Positions 35,571 to 52,288 of a DNA stretch of 64,000 nucleotides are shown here, piece by piece. The notes below the pieces were generated by a model. That model ran no database searches. It had not been told where the DNA came from and was given only the letters and a program-made list of their open reading frames with translations. Origin of the DNA: Bryum argenteum (lineage: Eukaryota; Streptophyta; Bryopsida; Bryales; Bryaceae); NCBI GenBank assembly GCA_037043015.1, contig CM073322.1, positions 27,928,364-27,992,363 of the forward strand. The letters are read 5' to 3'. A program made the translations under genes and the position numbers. How positions within the stretch are numbered: the first letter of the stretch is position 1; the number at the start of each line of letters is the position of its first letter.

Positions 35571-37345
35571 TAAAAATCCAAGCGTTTCCTTGACCTCTAG
35601 AACCAAAAACTGCCATTTTTCACCTTTGCTGAGAAATGGGGAAATGGAGAAACTTTTTTTCTGGTTTTAGACTTTGAACCATAAAATCTTGTACCTAACT
35701 TGTATACAAAGAATTGGTCAAAATTTCAACCGTTGGATGTTTGTCATTTGTGAGATCATAACAATCAAAGTTTGTCCAACACTTTTTTTTGTTGCTGCCT
35801 GAGAGGCATTGTCTAAATGTTGCCAAGGGCAACTTGATGATTGTTACTCCAAACATTTTTCCGTCATTTTTTTTCATGTAGGTAATCAAGTTGTGTATGC
35901 TCATGCAAACTTTTAGAGACCAATTCCACTTTTTGACCTTAATGTAAATTATTTTATAAAAGAAGGTCTAAAAACAACAATATAGCCCGGGGAGATCACT
36001 ATCGTTTTTTAGAAATATACGTGAGTTAAAATATAGGGTCTATTTAATTCAAAGGGGAGAATTTTTATATAATGTGTAGGGCTACTATAGGGTCCATAAA
36101 ATGCTACATACTATATTATATATAAATTAGGCTATATAAAAACAATGTGTAGTATGACATTTTATTTATAAGTTAGCCTTCAAAAATAGGAGCCTTGATT
36201 TTTTTTAATAATAGAACTAGTATGTACCCGTGTCCTTTGGACACACGGAGAAAAACATAGAAGATAGTAATTATCAATGTGACTTAAGAATAATTATATA
36301 TGCTATAAATCATAAAGTAGGTATAAAATTCACATATATCCCCTGTCCTCTCAACTCCTCTAACTTATTCTATTACTAGTATGTTCTCGTGTCTTTTGGA
36401 CACACAGAGGAGTAAAAGCAAAAAACAACAAAGCGTTATATGCACTAAGCACCATTTTAAGTCCCAAGAACCTTATTTTGTGTCGATTTAACGAATATGA
36501 CCTTTTGTGCTATGTTTAAGTTTTGGTATGTTGAAACAATCAAAGTGAGACAAAATCTTTGGCCTTGAGAGCAAATTTCCGTACAAGGCTGGAAAAAATG
36601 CACCCATATTGTTTATATAAAACATAGCCTCAAGTAATTATATAAAACATAGCCTCAACACATGTATGAATTTATAAAACACCATAGGGTACCGAGAATA
36701 CGCCCCGAGTAGCTTTTTATGTAAATATACGGTCATCTAAAACACAAAAACAAATGTAAATAGCCCCACATCAAACACCCTCTTAACTCAGGTGTATACC
36801 TTAAATTACAAGGAGTGATCTCCCCGGGCAATATAGTAAAACAAGCACTACATATGATATACTTAGTTTGAGAAAATTTGGACGGTGAGTAGGTGCATTT
36901 ATGAGAATGTGAATTTTGAAATAAAAATCTTCAAAAAAAATCCAAAATTTCAAAATTTGGCAATTTCTGAAAGAAAAAATTGTAAAATTATTAGAAATTG
37001 TAAAGATTGTTTTTGAAAGTTTTAGACGCTGCCCGTGTAAAATTGGTAAAATTTTTGACTTCGGACACTTTGGAATTTGAATAGTAATTTGGTAATGAAC
37101 ATATTTCCAAAAAAAAACTTTAAAAAAAATTGTTTTAAACTGCCCGGTTTGGACTTGAAACCTAAAATTTCTAGATGAAGATTATAAAATTAAAATTTGG
37201 CTTTGCAAATTTTACCACATACACATTACAGTATGGGGAGCACTCAGTAAAAATCTTAGGCAAAAAATCAATTTAACTCCTTAAAACAAGCTGCCCAAAA
37301 TCTCAAAAAACCGAATCGGTTTTCCTGGATTTTTAGGGGGGTTAA
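35571..37345. mobile_element. larger dispersed repeat, copy P, split by a hAT-like insertion
   Basis: Matches 47818-48750 (copy Q) collinearly and, inverted, 61660-62253 (copy R). It begins TTTAAGACCCTAAAAATCCA and ends TTTTAGGGGGGTTAA. No protein-coding signal. Without its insertion it would be about 0.92 kb. Confidence 0.75.
35986..36828. mobile_element. non-autonomous hAT-like transposon (843 bp) with 8-bp target duplication
   Basis: Perfect 15-bp inverted ends CCCGGGGAGATCACT / AGTGATCTCCCCGGG, flanked by CAATATAG at 35978-35985 and 36829-36836. Copy Q of the host repeat has a single uninterrupted acaacaatatagtaaaacaa, which proves the insertion. Eight-bp duplications are typical of hAT. 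No transposase frame. Internally the phrase gtgtc(c/t)tttggacacac occurs twice (36230, 36388). Confidence 0.9.
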
Positions 37346-37692
37346 CCGGATACAGCATCAAAATTTGGAATCGACCATAAATAGTTAATTGGGCTCTAAG
37401 GGATTACCCCTTAAAGGTTTTGTCTTGTCATTGTGGTCAATATATTGTGTTATTTGCATGTCTTTTGGTTTGTACCTTGGACTCTACTCTAAAAAGAAGT
37501 TTGTATTTGAACAAAAAGTTTTCTATTGATATATTGCTCCCCTCATTCTATGACATACCTTTCAATCTACAAGGATTTTAGTGCGAAATTAGATATAGCG
37601 TATAGAAATCTCAATGAGAAGCCATGAGAAGCGAGACTGGAATTGCAATTAATCGGCTCAAAGATTTGCTCTACATATTTTCTAAACATGCA

Positions 37693-41218
<3,526 letters not shown>

Positions 41219-42983
41219 TTATGCTTCAGTTACCCATAATCCACCATCAACGTAACCCAAGCTCATGAACGGAGCTGCTTCCGCGTCGGTAAGTTCGTGA
41301 GACCATGCCGCTCTTTCAGTGTGGTATGCACCGGGTCCGGAACATTTGTACGTTCCGTAGTAGACCGTGCTGCAAGAAACAAAACACCGACACCAACCTC
41401 ATTATCACTAAAATGGCAATAGATATCTCACCTACTAGGAAGTTTGAATTCAGAAAAAAGGATTGGATCATATTACAGGAACAGTGACATTTCAGAGACC
41501 TAATGGGTGCTCTGTATTGAGAGGGATCATTTTGGAAGCACAATCATATATGTCACTATTGGCAAAATGACAGTTTTGGTTCGTCAAAATGGCACTTGCA
41601 TTCAGCGGAATAGCCCATCAACGTGATTGAGAGTTCGATCACGAAATCAACATACTACATAAAAAGACAGAAATGGAGAGGACGGACACGACCGTGAATG
41701 TTCCCCCTCAGAGTACAACTTTGCCAGAGAAAAAACCAAAGCGCAAGCATGGATTCAGAAAATGCTCACCCTTCTCGTGACGGATCGCCCCAGTTATACC
41801 ATCCAAGGGGGTTGATGATATTAGCAAACTCTGTGAAAGCAAACACCACACGCGAATACGGACCCCACGCACGACCAAGGTACACAGTCGCAGGTCCCTC
41901 GCCTGTCACTTTGCAGTTCACGAAAGAGTACCCCGTGTCCTCACTCATGCTCAGTCTCTTTTGCGCCGTCAGGGAGCCACCGGATGATGGAATCACTCTC
42001 AGCTCACAATTCTGCAAAAGCTCAAAAGTAACGGAACAATTCAGAACCCTCGATCAGCAGGGAGAAGGGTCCATGGGTGGTGGAGCTTAGTTACCTTGTA
42101 CAACGACTTGCCATCGCCAAAGATGAAGTCGACAGACCCCACGATGAGCGAGTCCTTGAAGTAATGGCGTCCTCGATCATCGTAAAGAGTGTCTTGTTGC
42201 CCATAGAAAGCGCACCCATAGAAAGCATTGAAGTCGCCTGTGGTTCGCAACGCCACAGCTTGCTGTTGCGCTTCTCCGTTCGGTGGCGGCGAGGCGTTCT
42301 GCACACCATAGCCATTGTAGTACTCTCCCATGATAGTAATTGCAGTCGCTGAGAGACACTAATTGCTCATGATGTCGCGATCAACAAAGGGTTATGTACC
42401 TCAAAGGAGATGTTTCTTGCGGTGAAATAAGGAGCACTGACGCCAAAAGTGGACGTTGTGTACGTAGTGCCCGTCTCCCCGGCTGCATTCGCAGAAGTGA
42501 TCTTGGTGACATCTCGACCTGCTCCTTGCAATGTAATCCGCCACTTGCTCTTCGGCACTACAACCCTTTCACTGCAACCAAGCAAGCAACGTCCTCAATG
42601 GATCAATACAATGACAAAGGTTACGAGCAAGAATCGGGAGGCTCCAGTGACAGAGGGCCTTACAAGTATGTTCCGGCATTGACTTGGATGGTGATGGGAT
42701 CCTTGTTATGGAGAGGTACAGCATTAATAGCTTCGTTGATAGTTTTGTAATTCCCTGCGCCGCCCTGGTCCACTACAATCACGGTCCCTCCAGCGAGCTT
42801 CTTGCCGCTAGTTTTTGCCGAAGCTTCGAACTCTGCATGCTTGGTGGCGACGCTGTCGACCCAGGTTCGGAAACTGGCTATGACTTCCTCGCGACTGGAT
42901 GGCGCTACACCTGAAGCTACAGTAGAAAGTAGTAACGAGAGGAATAGAAGAATCATCACTGGTAAGCCCCAAGTCATCGCCAT
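41219..42983 (-). CDS. secreted pectin methylesterase (no inhibitor pro-region)
   Basis: Five exons on the minus strand: 42983-42664, 42571-42400, 42322-42095, 42011-41770 and 41369-41219; about 370 residues. It demethylates homogalacturonan in the wall (carbohydrate esterase family 8). [20 protein letters not shown] is a signal peptide; an upstream in-frame ATG (43091) would add 36 charged residues and is less likely. Family regions in order: [117 protein letters not shown] and [17 protein letters not shown]. The two catalytic Asp (QQDTL and VDFIFG) are 21 residues apart, as in characterised plant enzymes, and the Arg of LGRAWG is present. It is the short type without the N-terminal inhibitor-like domain. 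Confidence 0.93.
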
Positions 42984-43150
42984 CGCGAAATCACCCGTGG
43001 GCCCACGAGACTGAGTTTCAGTTTGTCTGTCCGCTAGCGCCTCACTAACTCTATCTTCTCTACGATACTTGCATTGAGGATGCGCGGACACTAGCTAGAT
43101 GGCACTCATTTTGCACCTAGCTGGCTTCGTCCGTTACCTGCAGGTAATCG

Positions 43151-43189
43151 TTTCTCAACAATTCAACAAACGATCGAATTGTTGAGAAA
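43151..43189. promoter_or_regulatory. perfect 14-bp inverted repeat upstream of the pectin methylesterase
   Basis: TTTCTCAACAATTC and its exact inverse GAATTGTTGAGAAA are separated by 11 bp, about 170 bp upstream of the start codon of the minus-strand esterase. It could be a regulatory palindrome or the footprint of a small element. Confidence 0.6.
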
Positions 43190-45482
43190 GGCACTGATCG
43201 AAAATGGTTATAAAGACTACGGTAGTGAAGGAGCTTGCATGTGAATGATGTAGTAAGTAACGTACTAGTACCTGGTTCTGTTCTTACTTAGTCCTGGTGT
43301 TTCCGCCAGGGTTACCAATCTCACGATGTTTGATGGCCGGACAAACTTTGTGCCCTCAGCACTGACACAGATATCACTCCACTAATTTATCTTTAATTAT
43401 GTTTTCTTAGCCACGCTATCACAGAAAGGCTTCATCATGTTGCTGAAGTGAGAATCTATAGCAGTTTAGGAGTGTTTCCTGTAATTTGGGCAGATTCGGT
43501 CACGATGGCAAAATTTTACGACAAACCAGAATCGTTATTGTGGTTAGTTTAGTGGCACACATGCTGTTATATATTGTAATATCACCCTCTATTTTGCTTA
43601 TCTCTGACCTCCTAAAAGTACCATATACGTATTTCATTGCCATTTTAATAGATGTGGCTCGAGAGGAGGAGATTCAGAGTTTGCATGCAACAGATTTTGC
43701 TGTACAATAAGCGGGACTTGGCTGGCACATGAACATAGCGTGTACCATCTTTGTTGCATGAAGTTCAAAATGATATGCTTGATGACTTTCAAGAGACATG
43801 GCATCAATTGAGAGTAGATTGAGTTGTACAATCTGGAGATTCTAAGTGATTCTGAGTTGCTTGTGGTGACTTAGCTCATTCCACGTCTTGTCAAACCTGT
43901 GATTATTGACTTATTTCTGTACACAAATTAAACCCTTGAGGTCGAGTTTGAAGAATTCTGGTCGAGTTTGAAGAATTCTGGCTGCAGTAGAGCATGTAAC
44001 TTGTCTCCCTCTTTTGTTAATTCACAGTTAGGTTGGGTGCGACGTGTATTAAAGCCCACTCCTATCACTGAAAATTCTACCTTTAAGACTGCACCTGTAC
44101 TTGGGACCGAGTACTGTACACCTGAGTGTTCATATACAGACAGCACTTATATTTGAAATAATCGATGAATATGTTGCGCTCCTGAACAAATACATCATTC
44201 TTAACCCCGAGGCTTGATTTCAGCATTGTACCCTCAAAATTGCCCTCTTTCGCTGCAACCTAAAATTTATCACTCTATAATGTATTTTGGGATTGTATTC
44301 CTAGGAACTAGTACCCAACTTGTACATGATGATGTACACCAAATGGCGAACTAAAATTTCTCATTGTATATAAGATTGTAATGTTCAAAGTTGTAAAATT
44401 ATTATTTTTTTTATTTTTTTATTTTTTATTTATTTTTTTTTTTTTTTTTATTTTTGCCTTGTTGTCAAAAGGGAAGGCATTGCTTTGAAGTCCAAAAAAA
44501 ACCATTTTGGAAGTAAAATTTGGTCTAGGCCTCCTCAAATTCTTGTTTCTGGGCAAGTTAGGTACCCCTTCGTATAACTTTTACCCTCGTGCGACACACA
44601 AAACCTAGAGAAAAGTTTGACTCTTCATGTGGGGGTATGCTGAAATTCAAATACAAAGGCCTATTTTTCACAATTAAAGGCACGCTACACGATCTCGTGG
44701 TGGACTCATGTGCCGCAATTGCTCTTCTTTTAGAGCGTCTAATTGAGCTCCTCATGGTGCTACTAGGCAATAGTGATAACTCAGCGTAGTGAGAATTTTA
44801 TGTTGACATGCTACAACTTTTGAGTAGTGTGAATTATAGTGTGTCAAGGTCCCATTTTGATGAGGTATGTATGTAGGTTTTCGAGGCTTATTGCGCTTTT
44901 TGCATATATCAATATTCGTGTCTAATAAAGGTAATCTTTCATTCTTGTATTACTCAAACTTTGTGCTCAAATGCATGAATGTCTAATTGAATTTGCCTCA
45001 AATTTGAATTTGCAATTGAACTTCAACTACCGTCCATGAATTGGTTTGGCAAATTTATGGGAACACGCAAAGTGCTCTATGGCCGCATGATTTAGCATAC
45101 GGAAGCGGCCATGGAGCATCCTAGTGCCGTTGTGAGGACACTTCTGTGCTCTCAAGGCAAAACCAACTTGTGTCAAAAACCAATTACTATAAATCACGGT
45201 GTAGGGCCATATACGCAAGAGTTTCATTGTAGCTTTCGATTTTAGATATCGGTGTATCCCCTATGTACGTATTAGATGATTAGTCTTGGGTTTACCTACA
45301 ACTTTTACTCCCAATTTCAAGATAAGTCCGAAATGTATGTTCCCTATCTTTTACAGACTTTTCATATTTTCCAAAACTAATGTCCATAATTACTACCCAA
45401 TAAGCTTGCACAACTTGAAATTTGTGCGGTCATTTTTGCCTTGTCATTAAACATGTTACCTTGTGTGTTTGCCTTGACATAT
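43190..45482. other. intergenic with a duplicated segment; no gene seen
   Basis: 44211-44650 matches 47399-47818 (gaggcttgatttcagcattg, gggattgtat, tgtgggggtatgct, aatacaaaggcctatttttg). 43942-43980 carries an 18-bp phrase (gtcgagtttgaagaattc) twice in tandem. 44400-44450 is T/A low complexity. Confidence 0.6.
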
Positions 45483-45749
45483 TTAACCCCTAACTCTCCT
45501 TGTTGCAAAACGGTCTAAGTCACAAAATTTGAACTTCCATTAGATTCAGCTCAAAAAATCTCAATCTAACCATTATTTGAAAGATTCAACCATAAGATCT
45601 CAAAGTTCACTTGACATTCATCTCACATACCAAATTTGAACCGTTCATTCTTCTTCATTTGTGAGATTATAATGGTCAAAGTTGGCTGAGTTTTTCTCCT
45701 GGGGAACCTACGAAACCAGTTTCGGGTTTTAAGGAGAGTTAGGGGTTAA
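45483..45749. mobile_element. TTAACCCCTAA-family short element
   Basis: Starts TTAACCCCTAACTCTCCTTG and ends AAGGAGAGTTAGGGGTTAA, a TIR of about 19 bp. The interior matches 33673-33941 closely (gcaaaacggtctaagtca, caccttgacatt-like, gaaccgttcattcttc, ataatggtcaaagttgg). Confidence 0.85.
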
Positions 45750-46010
45750 ATAACCTACATCACTTTTTTGATGACTGAGCCTAGCCCTTTTGTGAATCAA
45801 AGAATCCAAAGTTCACAAGTCTTCTGATGTCCAGTTACAATCAAAGTTGCATTCCATCACCAAAAATGGTTGATAATCGACACAAGTTCACGTGCAAATG
45901 ACTCATAATGCGGCCGAGAATGTAACTGTCATATGACTTTCTGACATGTGAGTCTTGCACAAGCCCATTGAAACTGAAAATACCTACAATAATTCTTCTT
46001 CCTTTTTAAA

Positions 46011-46051
<41 letters not shown>

Positions 46052-46600
46052 AATGAAAACTAATGAAAACACCTGCAACTCTCGATCGGTTTGCAGGATG
46101 CTCCCTCGTGTAGAAGCTCATTGTGGTATGGCAGAGCAGCCAAAAATGGCGCAGTGTCGAAAATGGAGCCCTAGTAATCTTCATTGTCACGTACATAATA
46201 GCTTTTCCATACAACAGTACCATGTACACACTGCAAAGATTATAGGGCGTCACTTTAGGGCACCATTTTAAGAACACCTATATTTCCATATATAAAATTT
46301 CATTACTTACTGTAGAAGAGTCGAAAAATGATGATTCCACTTACTCTAGTTTTCTACTAATTTTCCCCATGCACAAAAATTGCTTGCACTGGCAACATTC
46401 CTGTAGATTTTCTGTGCTGAAAATTGCGCCATTATAGGACACCTTACCATACATGTATGTAGAGCCTCTGTTCTTGATGTAATTCTCAATGAAATGTTGA
46501 ATACTTTGGTTTGTTTCAACAATATTAAGAAAAGATGAAACAGCTGCAACTGCAATCATGTAGTGTGTCAGTGATGAATTGAGGAAGTTTTGTTTGAGGG

Positions 46601-46849
46601 TTAACCCCTAAAGGTCTAGGAAAGCGAAAACTGCTTTTTGGAGTCCATAATTCAACCAACTTTGACCATTATAATCTTACAAATGAAGAAGAATCAACGG
46701 TTCAATTTTGGCAAGTGGGTGGAAGGTTAAGTTAACTTCAAAATCTTACAGTTAGATCTTCCAAATAATTCTTAGATTGAGAGTTTTTAGGCTTGAAATA
46801 AGGGAATGTCCATTTTTACAATTTTGCATCAAGAACCTTTAGGGGTTAA
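46601..46849. mobile_element. TTAACCCCTAA-family short element, inverted copy
   Basis: 249 bp with perfect 15-bp ends TTAACCCCTAAAGGT / ACCTTTAGGGGTTAA. The interior is the reverse complement of the family (ccaactttgaccattataat). TTA/TAA at the outer edge could be a 3-bp Harbinger-type duplication but is hidden in the terminal palindrome. A 32-bp poly(A) run lies upstream at about 46018-46049. Confidence 0.85.
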
Positions 46850-47047
46850 AGCTACGATGCAAAAGTCTCTCTCACAAGTTGATGCTGATATTCCATGATG
46901 GGATTGGAGGTATTGGGCTGTACTGTACTGTCCTTCATGCTCTTTACTTGAAAGTCCGTCACTCACACTAATTGGGTAGTGAGTCTGTCAGATTGATTGA
47001 TCAGTGACTACCTTATGAAAAATCATGTCCTCTGACTTTTCCACACT

Positions 47048-47266
47048 ACACTAAATTTGATAATTAGTGTTCGATACACTAATTTACATAAACATGTTAT
47101 AAGTTTTTACTGTTGTTCAATAATATTACCCACTATATTGGCCAAGATGGGGGTCCTTATATAGTATCAGAATCAATGCTCTTGGTAATTTTTTTTAAAC
47201 AAAAGTAAAAACTTATAGCATTCTCAAATCTTATAATAATCTAACACTAATTATCAAATTTAGTGT
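47048..47266. mobile_element. 219-bp MITE, copy 2, TA target duplication
   Basis: Same ends, length and interior as 32172-32390 with only scattered differences, so both copies moved recently. TA flanks both sides. Confidence 0.9.
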
Positions 47267-47817
47267 AGCTCATTCATTGATTGATTTGTGCTTTCTTTGT
47301 CATATTGACGAAGAAAGCACTCTCTCAAACACTGGATTGATACATAGAATTCTCACATGGAAGATTTTATTTGTTTTGAACACGAATTAGTGATTCTTAA
47401 CTCCAAAAGCTACGAGGCTTGATTTCAGCATTGTGCCCTCTTTCGGTGCAAGCTAAGATTTTCACTCTGTAATGTATTGTGGGATTGTATCTGTAGGATC
47501 TAGTACCTATCTTGTACATGATGGTGTTTATCAAATCGTAAACTGAAATTCCTCACCGTTTGTGAGAACGCAGTGTTCAAAGTTGAAGAAAGAGGTTTTT
47601 TGCCTTGTTGTTGAAAGGGAAAGCAGTGCTTTGGAGTTCAAAAAAACCATTTTGGAAGAAAATATGGTCTAAGCCTCTTCAAATTTATGTTTTTAGGCAA
47701 GTTAGGTACATGTTCATATAATATTTACCCTCATGCGACACTGAGAACCTAGGAAAAAGCTTGATTTGTCATGTGGGGGTATGCTAAAATTCAAATACAA
47801 AGGCCTATTTTTGACAA

Positions 47818-49136
47818 TTAACCCCTTAAAATCCAAGTGTTTCCTTGACCTCCAAAACCAAAAACTGCCATTTTTCACCTTCGTTGGGAAATGGGGAAAT
47901 GGAGAAACTTTTTTTTTTATGGTTTTAAACTTCAAACCATAAGATCTTGTACCTAACCTGTATACAAATGACTTGTCAAAATTTCAACCGTTGGATGTTT
48001 GTCATTTGTGAGATTGTAACGATCAAAGTTTGTCCAACACTTTTTTTCGCCACTCGGTGAGAGGAATTGTCTAAATGGTGCCAAGGGCAACTTGATGATT
48101 GTTACTCCAAACATTTTCCCCTCATTTTTTTCCATGTAGGTAATCAAATTGGGTACGCTCATGCAGAATTTTAAAGACTCATTTCACGTTTTTTGACCTT
48201 CATGTAAATTATTTTATGAAAGAAGGTCTAAAAACAACAATATAGTAAAACAAGCACCACATATGATATATTTAGTTCAAGAAAAATTTGGACGGTGAGT
48301 ATGTGCCTTTATGAGTATGTGAGTTTTGAAACAAAAAAATAAAAACTTGGAAAAAATCCAAAATCTGTGGCAATTTTTGAAAGAAAAAATTGTAAAATTA
48401 GTAGAAATTGTAAAGATTGTTTTTGAAAGTTTTGGAGGCTGCCCTTATAAAACTGGCAAAATTTTTGACTTCAGTCACTTTGGGATTTGAATATTAATTT
48501 GGTGATGAACATGTTTCCAAAAAAGAATACTTCAACAAAGCTAAATATAAACTGCCCGTTTTGGACATGAAACCTGAACTTTCTAGATGAATGTTTACAA
48601 ATTGAAATTTGGCTTTGCATATTTTACTACATACACATTACAGTATGGGGAGCACCTAGTAAAAATCTTTGTCAAAAATATCAATTCTAACCCTTCAAAT
48701 GAGCTGCCCAAAATCTCAAAAAACCAAATCGGTTTTCCTGGATTCTCACGGATTAAAAAGGCCTATGAAGAATCATTACATAGGTAATTCAAACTTTGAG
48801 AGCATACCTTGATAGGTTCTTTAATACCCATTAAAAGATTAAAAAAAATAAAAATTCTTGATTTCTTTGAAAATTACTGCAATCTAATTTGTGTTTGAGA
48901 ATGTATGGGGATATATTACATATTTAAGAAGATTTCACCATTCCCCAATAGTGTTTTCAAACTTTGAGAGTGAATATTTCCTGAAGTATGAGGAATTCCG
49001 AAGCATAAATGATCTTGTTGGAAAGATATTCGAAAACTCTACAATTTGCAAAAGGTTTGAAATTCAAACAAACCAAACATAGTATGGCAAGAGGTTGACC
49101 GAAGTCTAAACGGCCTCCTGAAACTTTAGGGGTTAA
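47818..49136. mobile_element. larger dispersed repeat, copy Q (1.3 kb)
   Basis: Starts TTAACCCCTTAAAATCCAAG and ends CTTTAGGGGTTAA. Collinear with copy P (35571-37345) except for P's hAT insertion, up to the phrase tcggttttcctgga; beyond that it contains about 0.4 kb not in P. Open frames inside it are short and shared by neither copy, so no protein is supported. Confidence 0.75.
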
Positions 49137-50932
49137 ATTGTGAGTTTTTAGCTATAAATCCATTTTACCAGAATAACACAGCACCACTCTCACACTGGTA
49201 CTCAAGCAATTCCAGCTGTTCTTACAAGTTTACGGCAAGCCAAGTCATGTACTCCAGAGTTTATTCAAGTATGTAAGGATCATGTTAGTACACTGAAAAA
49301 GTGCTATCTACGCAATTTGTATGTACCATAATCTAGTTTTGATAAACTTTAAGCTTCATTTCTAATTGATAAACTAATTAAATGGGTGCATCATCAAGAG
49401 AGAATTGTATCGTCATAATGTTGCTTACCATATCTTACCACATTATGCATTATATTATCTATAGGTTCTATCTTATTAATGGCAAATATAGTTAGCCCTT
49501 TTAGGTGCACTCACCATCATGTCTTTCTGAAGGCAGCAAGTGAGTAATGACAGCATCACAATATGTTAAAAGATTCCTCGGCAATTTATGCACTATGTAT
49601 TCAGTAAAAATGGCGCTGGCGAACTTATTAAGGGTTAGGACTACCGCTCAGGCGTTTAGTCATATCCTAAAACAAAGTATGAATGATATTGTAATATAAC
49701 GGTGATACTAAAGAAAAAAAAATGTAATATTACAAAGTACACAATTGTGTTGGTACATTAATTGCAAGTTCTGTTCTGACAAAATGGCACTTGGAATAAT
49801 GCCATTTTAACACAATAGTTACAATATTCCCAAATATATCTCCTAGCAAGATAGACCACATTTCATGTTTCTGGATGCTTCAGTTTTACCTTGAGTGTTT
49901 GAACAAGACTGAAAATTGGAGTACACACAAAGTCCTACGGCTAAAAATTCCTCTTTTCCTGAATGTAGACCGTGGTTTACTATGACAAAGGCAGGCACGG
50001 GTTGGTGGAATAGCATTCTGTCACCCACCAAGGTACTTATGGGTGGAAAAAGTCCTTTGTAGTCCAGAAGGAGTCAAGACAAGAATTTGACTGCTAAGGT
50101 ACTTGAACCCCCGAACTTCATCTAGTGCTGAATTGAATTTTTATGATTTCCTATTTATGGTGAAATTTTGGGACTCATATTGAAGGTGGATTAGTGCTTG
50201 ATTGAAATTGTTTCTGCTGTCAAAGAAACGATTGTATAAAATTTCTCATTTCTCTAAATTTCCAAAAGATACGAAAGGTCTCATTCTCAGTGTTAGAGAG
50301 TGTAAATTGTCGTAAGCATTTGGAGGTAAGTTCAGTTTGTAGCAGTTGAATGCTACGCCAGTTACTTGACCTTATATACTAATTGCGAGATATACTAATT
50401 TGGCAAGTTGCCCTGCTCCTGACTCTAGTTGCAGGCAATTGAGGCAACCCTGCAGGTGCCTCATATTTTTCAGCTCATCATCAACTCTTACATACTGGCT
50501 GTGAGTGAGCGGAAGTTTTTGCTTGGAATATTCCCCAGAATCTTTCGAAAAGATGAGCGAATTTAAGAAATTTAAGTGAATTTCGTTGCAGAGTGAATAT
50601 CTCTGTGGGAGCCTTCCACAATCATGGTGCATGTTAGCTTAATATCCAACTCATCCCCAATCACTTCTTGGGACCGACATTCTTCTCCTCTATCAATCGA
50701 TCTGAGCCATCTGACAAGATGAAAAGTTGTTCAAGAAGAGATTTGATAATCACTTATCACCAACTGTGGTTTTGTGGCCTCTTCAGGCTGTGCAGAGACA
50801 TGAAGTTGACAGCACACTTATTGGCAATTGCGGCCAATCCTAATGCAGTTAGTACTCTTCCTGTTCTCTGTAGTGTCTAACATGTAAGCCTTCTTTGAGA
50901 TGGGTCTCACTTAGCACTTTTGCAAGATGAGT
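49137..50932. other. intergenic; no gene supported
   Basis: Short open frames on both strands (for example 50372-50632 minus, 50668-50880 plus) lack recognisable domains and clear exon partners. The phrase aaaatggca(c/t)ttgg...atgccattttaa near 49780-49810 also occurs near 41590 and 54470, hinting at a further small dispersed element. Confidence 0.4.
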
Positions 50933-51302
50933 TTAACCCTTAAACGCCCATGGGGTGTGAAACGGGCAGCCCAAAATTGGATCACAGCATCTTTTGGACT
51001 TGGGCATCATGAATAGTGCACTTTTTGAACTTGGGCATTGTGAATGAACCAATCAATGATGAGCTTGCAATTTCCTACAAGGTTATGTACAACCCCAACC
51101 TCGCTACCACAATCCTTTCAAAGCACAAAATCACTCATACAAATTGTGATTTGAATTGTGAAATTTCACTTTTTGAATGCATCACAAGAAGGTGACCAGT
51201 TTGACATCAAAATATAAGTGAAAAGTTGAGTACAGCGAGAGCTACAGAGTAGATTCTGTTGGAAGGTGACCCCTCGGGTCACCTTGGGCGTTTAAGGGTT
51301 AA
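50933..51302. mobile_element. 370-bp MITE with perfect 18-bp terminal inverted repeats
   Basis: Ends TTAACCCTTAAACGCCCA and its exact inverse TGGGCGTTTAAGGGTTAA. No coding capacity. If TTA/TAA is the target duplication this is Harbinger/Tourist-like; the ends resemble but are not the same as the TTAACCCCTAA family. It lies about 1 kb upstream of the second pectin methylesterase. Confidence 0.85.
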
Positions 51303-52288
51303 GGAACTTCGTTTTATAGCACCTACGAAAACTGCGCTTCACACAAAGGTGGCACTGCGGCAGTTCGTTGTCACACGGAAACCCAGTTTAATTTTCGGAA
51401 GATAATTCCACACCCATCATTAGGCTTAACCACCAGGTATCACTTTCAGATAGAAAATAACGGAGAATGAACCTGCATATCGCTCTTCATTAGCTCGACT
51501 TTCTCTTCGATCATTGATCAAGCTAGATGTCGGCTTTAAGCAAGTGCAACTTTGATATCTGACATGCCTTTAATGTCAGCTAGCAGCTATACATCGTCCT
51601 ACTTCTTACATACGGAGGCCCTAAAGCCGTATAGGTCCGTTTGAACAAAGCAGCTACCAATAGTTCGTTGTGATGCTGCCGCAGGTAACCTAAATTAAGC
51701 TTAATCATCACGTACTTAAGTTAGTAAACCTTCCAGTAGAACGCCACCGTAAGAGTTAACCAGAGAAATCTACGAGAGAATTCTTACGTCTTGATACGCG
51801 ACAGAACAAGTATATGGTGCAACTAATTTAGTCAGACTGACAGTCAAGGAGAGTGAAGGGGAGCCACCGAACTCTTTCATTCAGCAATCGCAAACGATGG
51901 ACTTGCTCGATCGACTTTAATGCTCTGCACCGATCTCTAGGTATTCTGACAGTCCACGATCGTGTCTCAGTACAGGCATGGCACACCCAATTGATTGCAA
52001 CCCTCGTCGCCAACCCAAGAATGTGGACTGTTCAGCTGTCCCTTGCGAGATCCAGGCTTCAACGCCTAGCATGGCAAGCACTCGAATCACATCATTCAAC
52101 TCACCAGTCGATCAGTCGTTACAGATACATGATCGAAAGCTCGCAACATTGTCAAACCCGATGATTTGGAGCCGTTTCGATGCACAGCCCATAATGAGGC
52201 TACACTCTATCATAGCACTCATTCTTCCCTCTTCGTTGTACTGACAAGTTCTCGGCACCATCAGGGTAGTGCTCGACGTTTCGGAATC
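51303..52288. other. promoter side of the second pectin methylesterase
   Basis: No gene supported; frames at 51853-52164 and 51978-52244 overlap each other and have no family content. No clear TATA box was picked out. Confidence 0.4.

Noticed and set aside
41698-42914. Plus-strand frames of up to 130 codons opposite the first pectin methylesterase
   Set aside because: Antisense shadows of conserved esterase exons.
51853-52244. Overlapping plus-strand frames (103 and 88 codons) before the second esterase
   Set aside because: They overlap in different frames, lack family content and lie in the promoter region.
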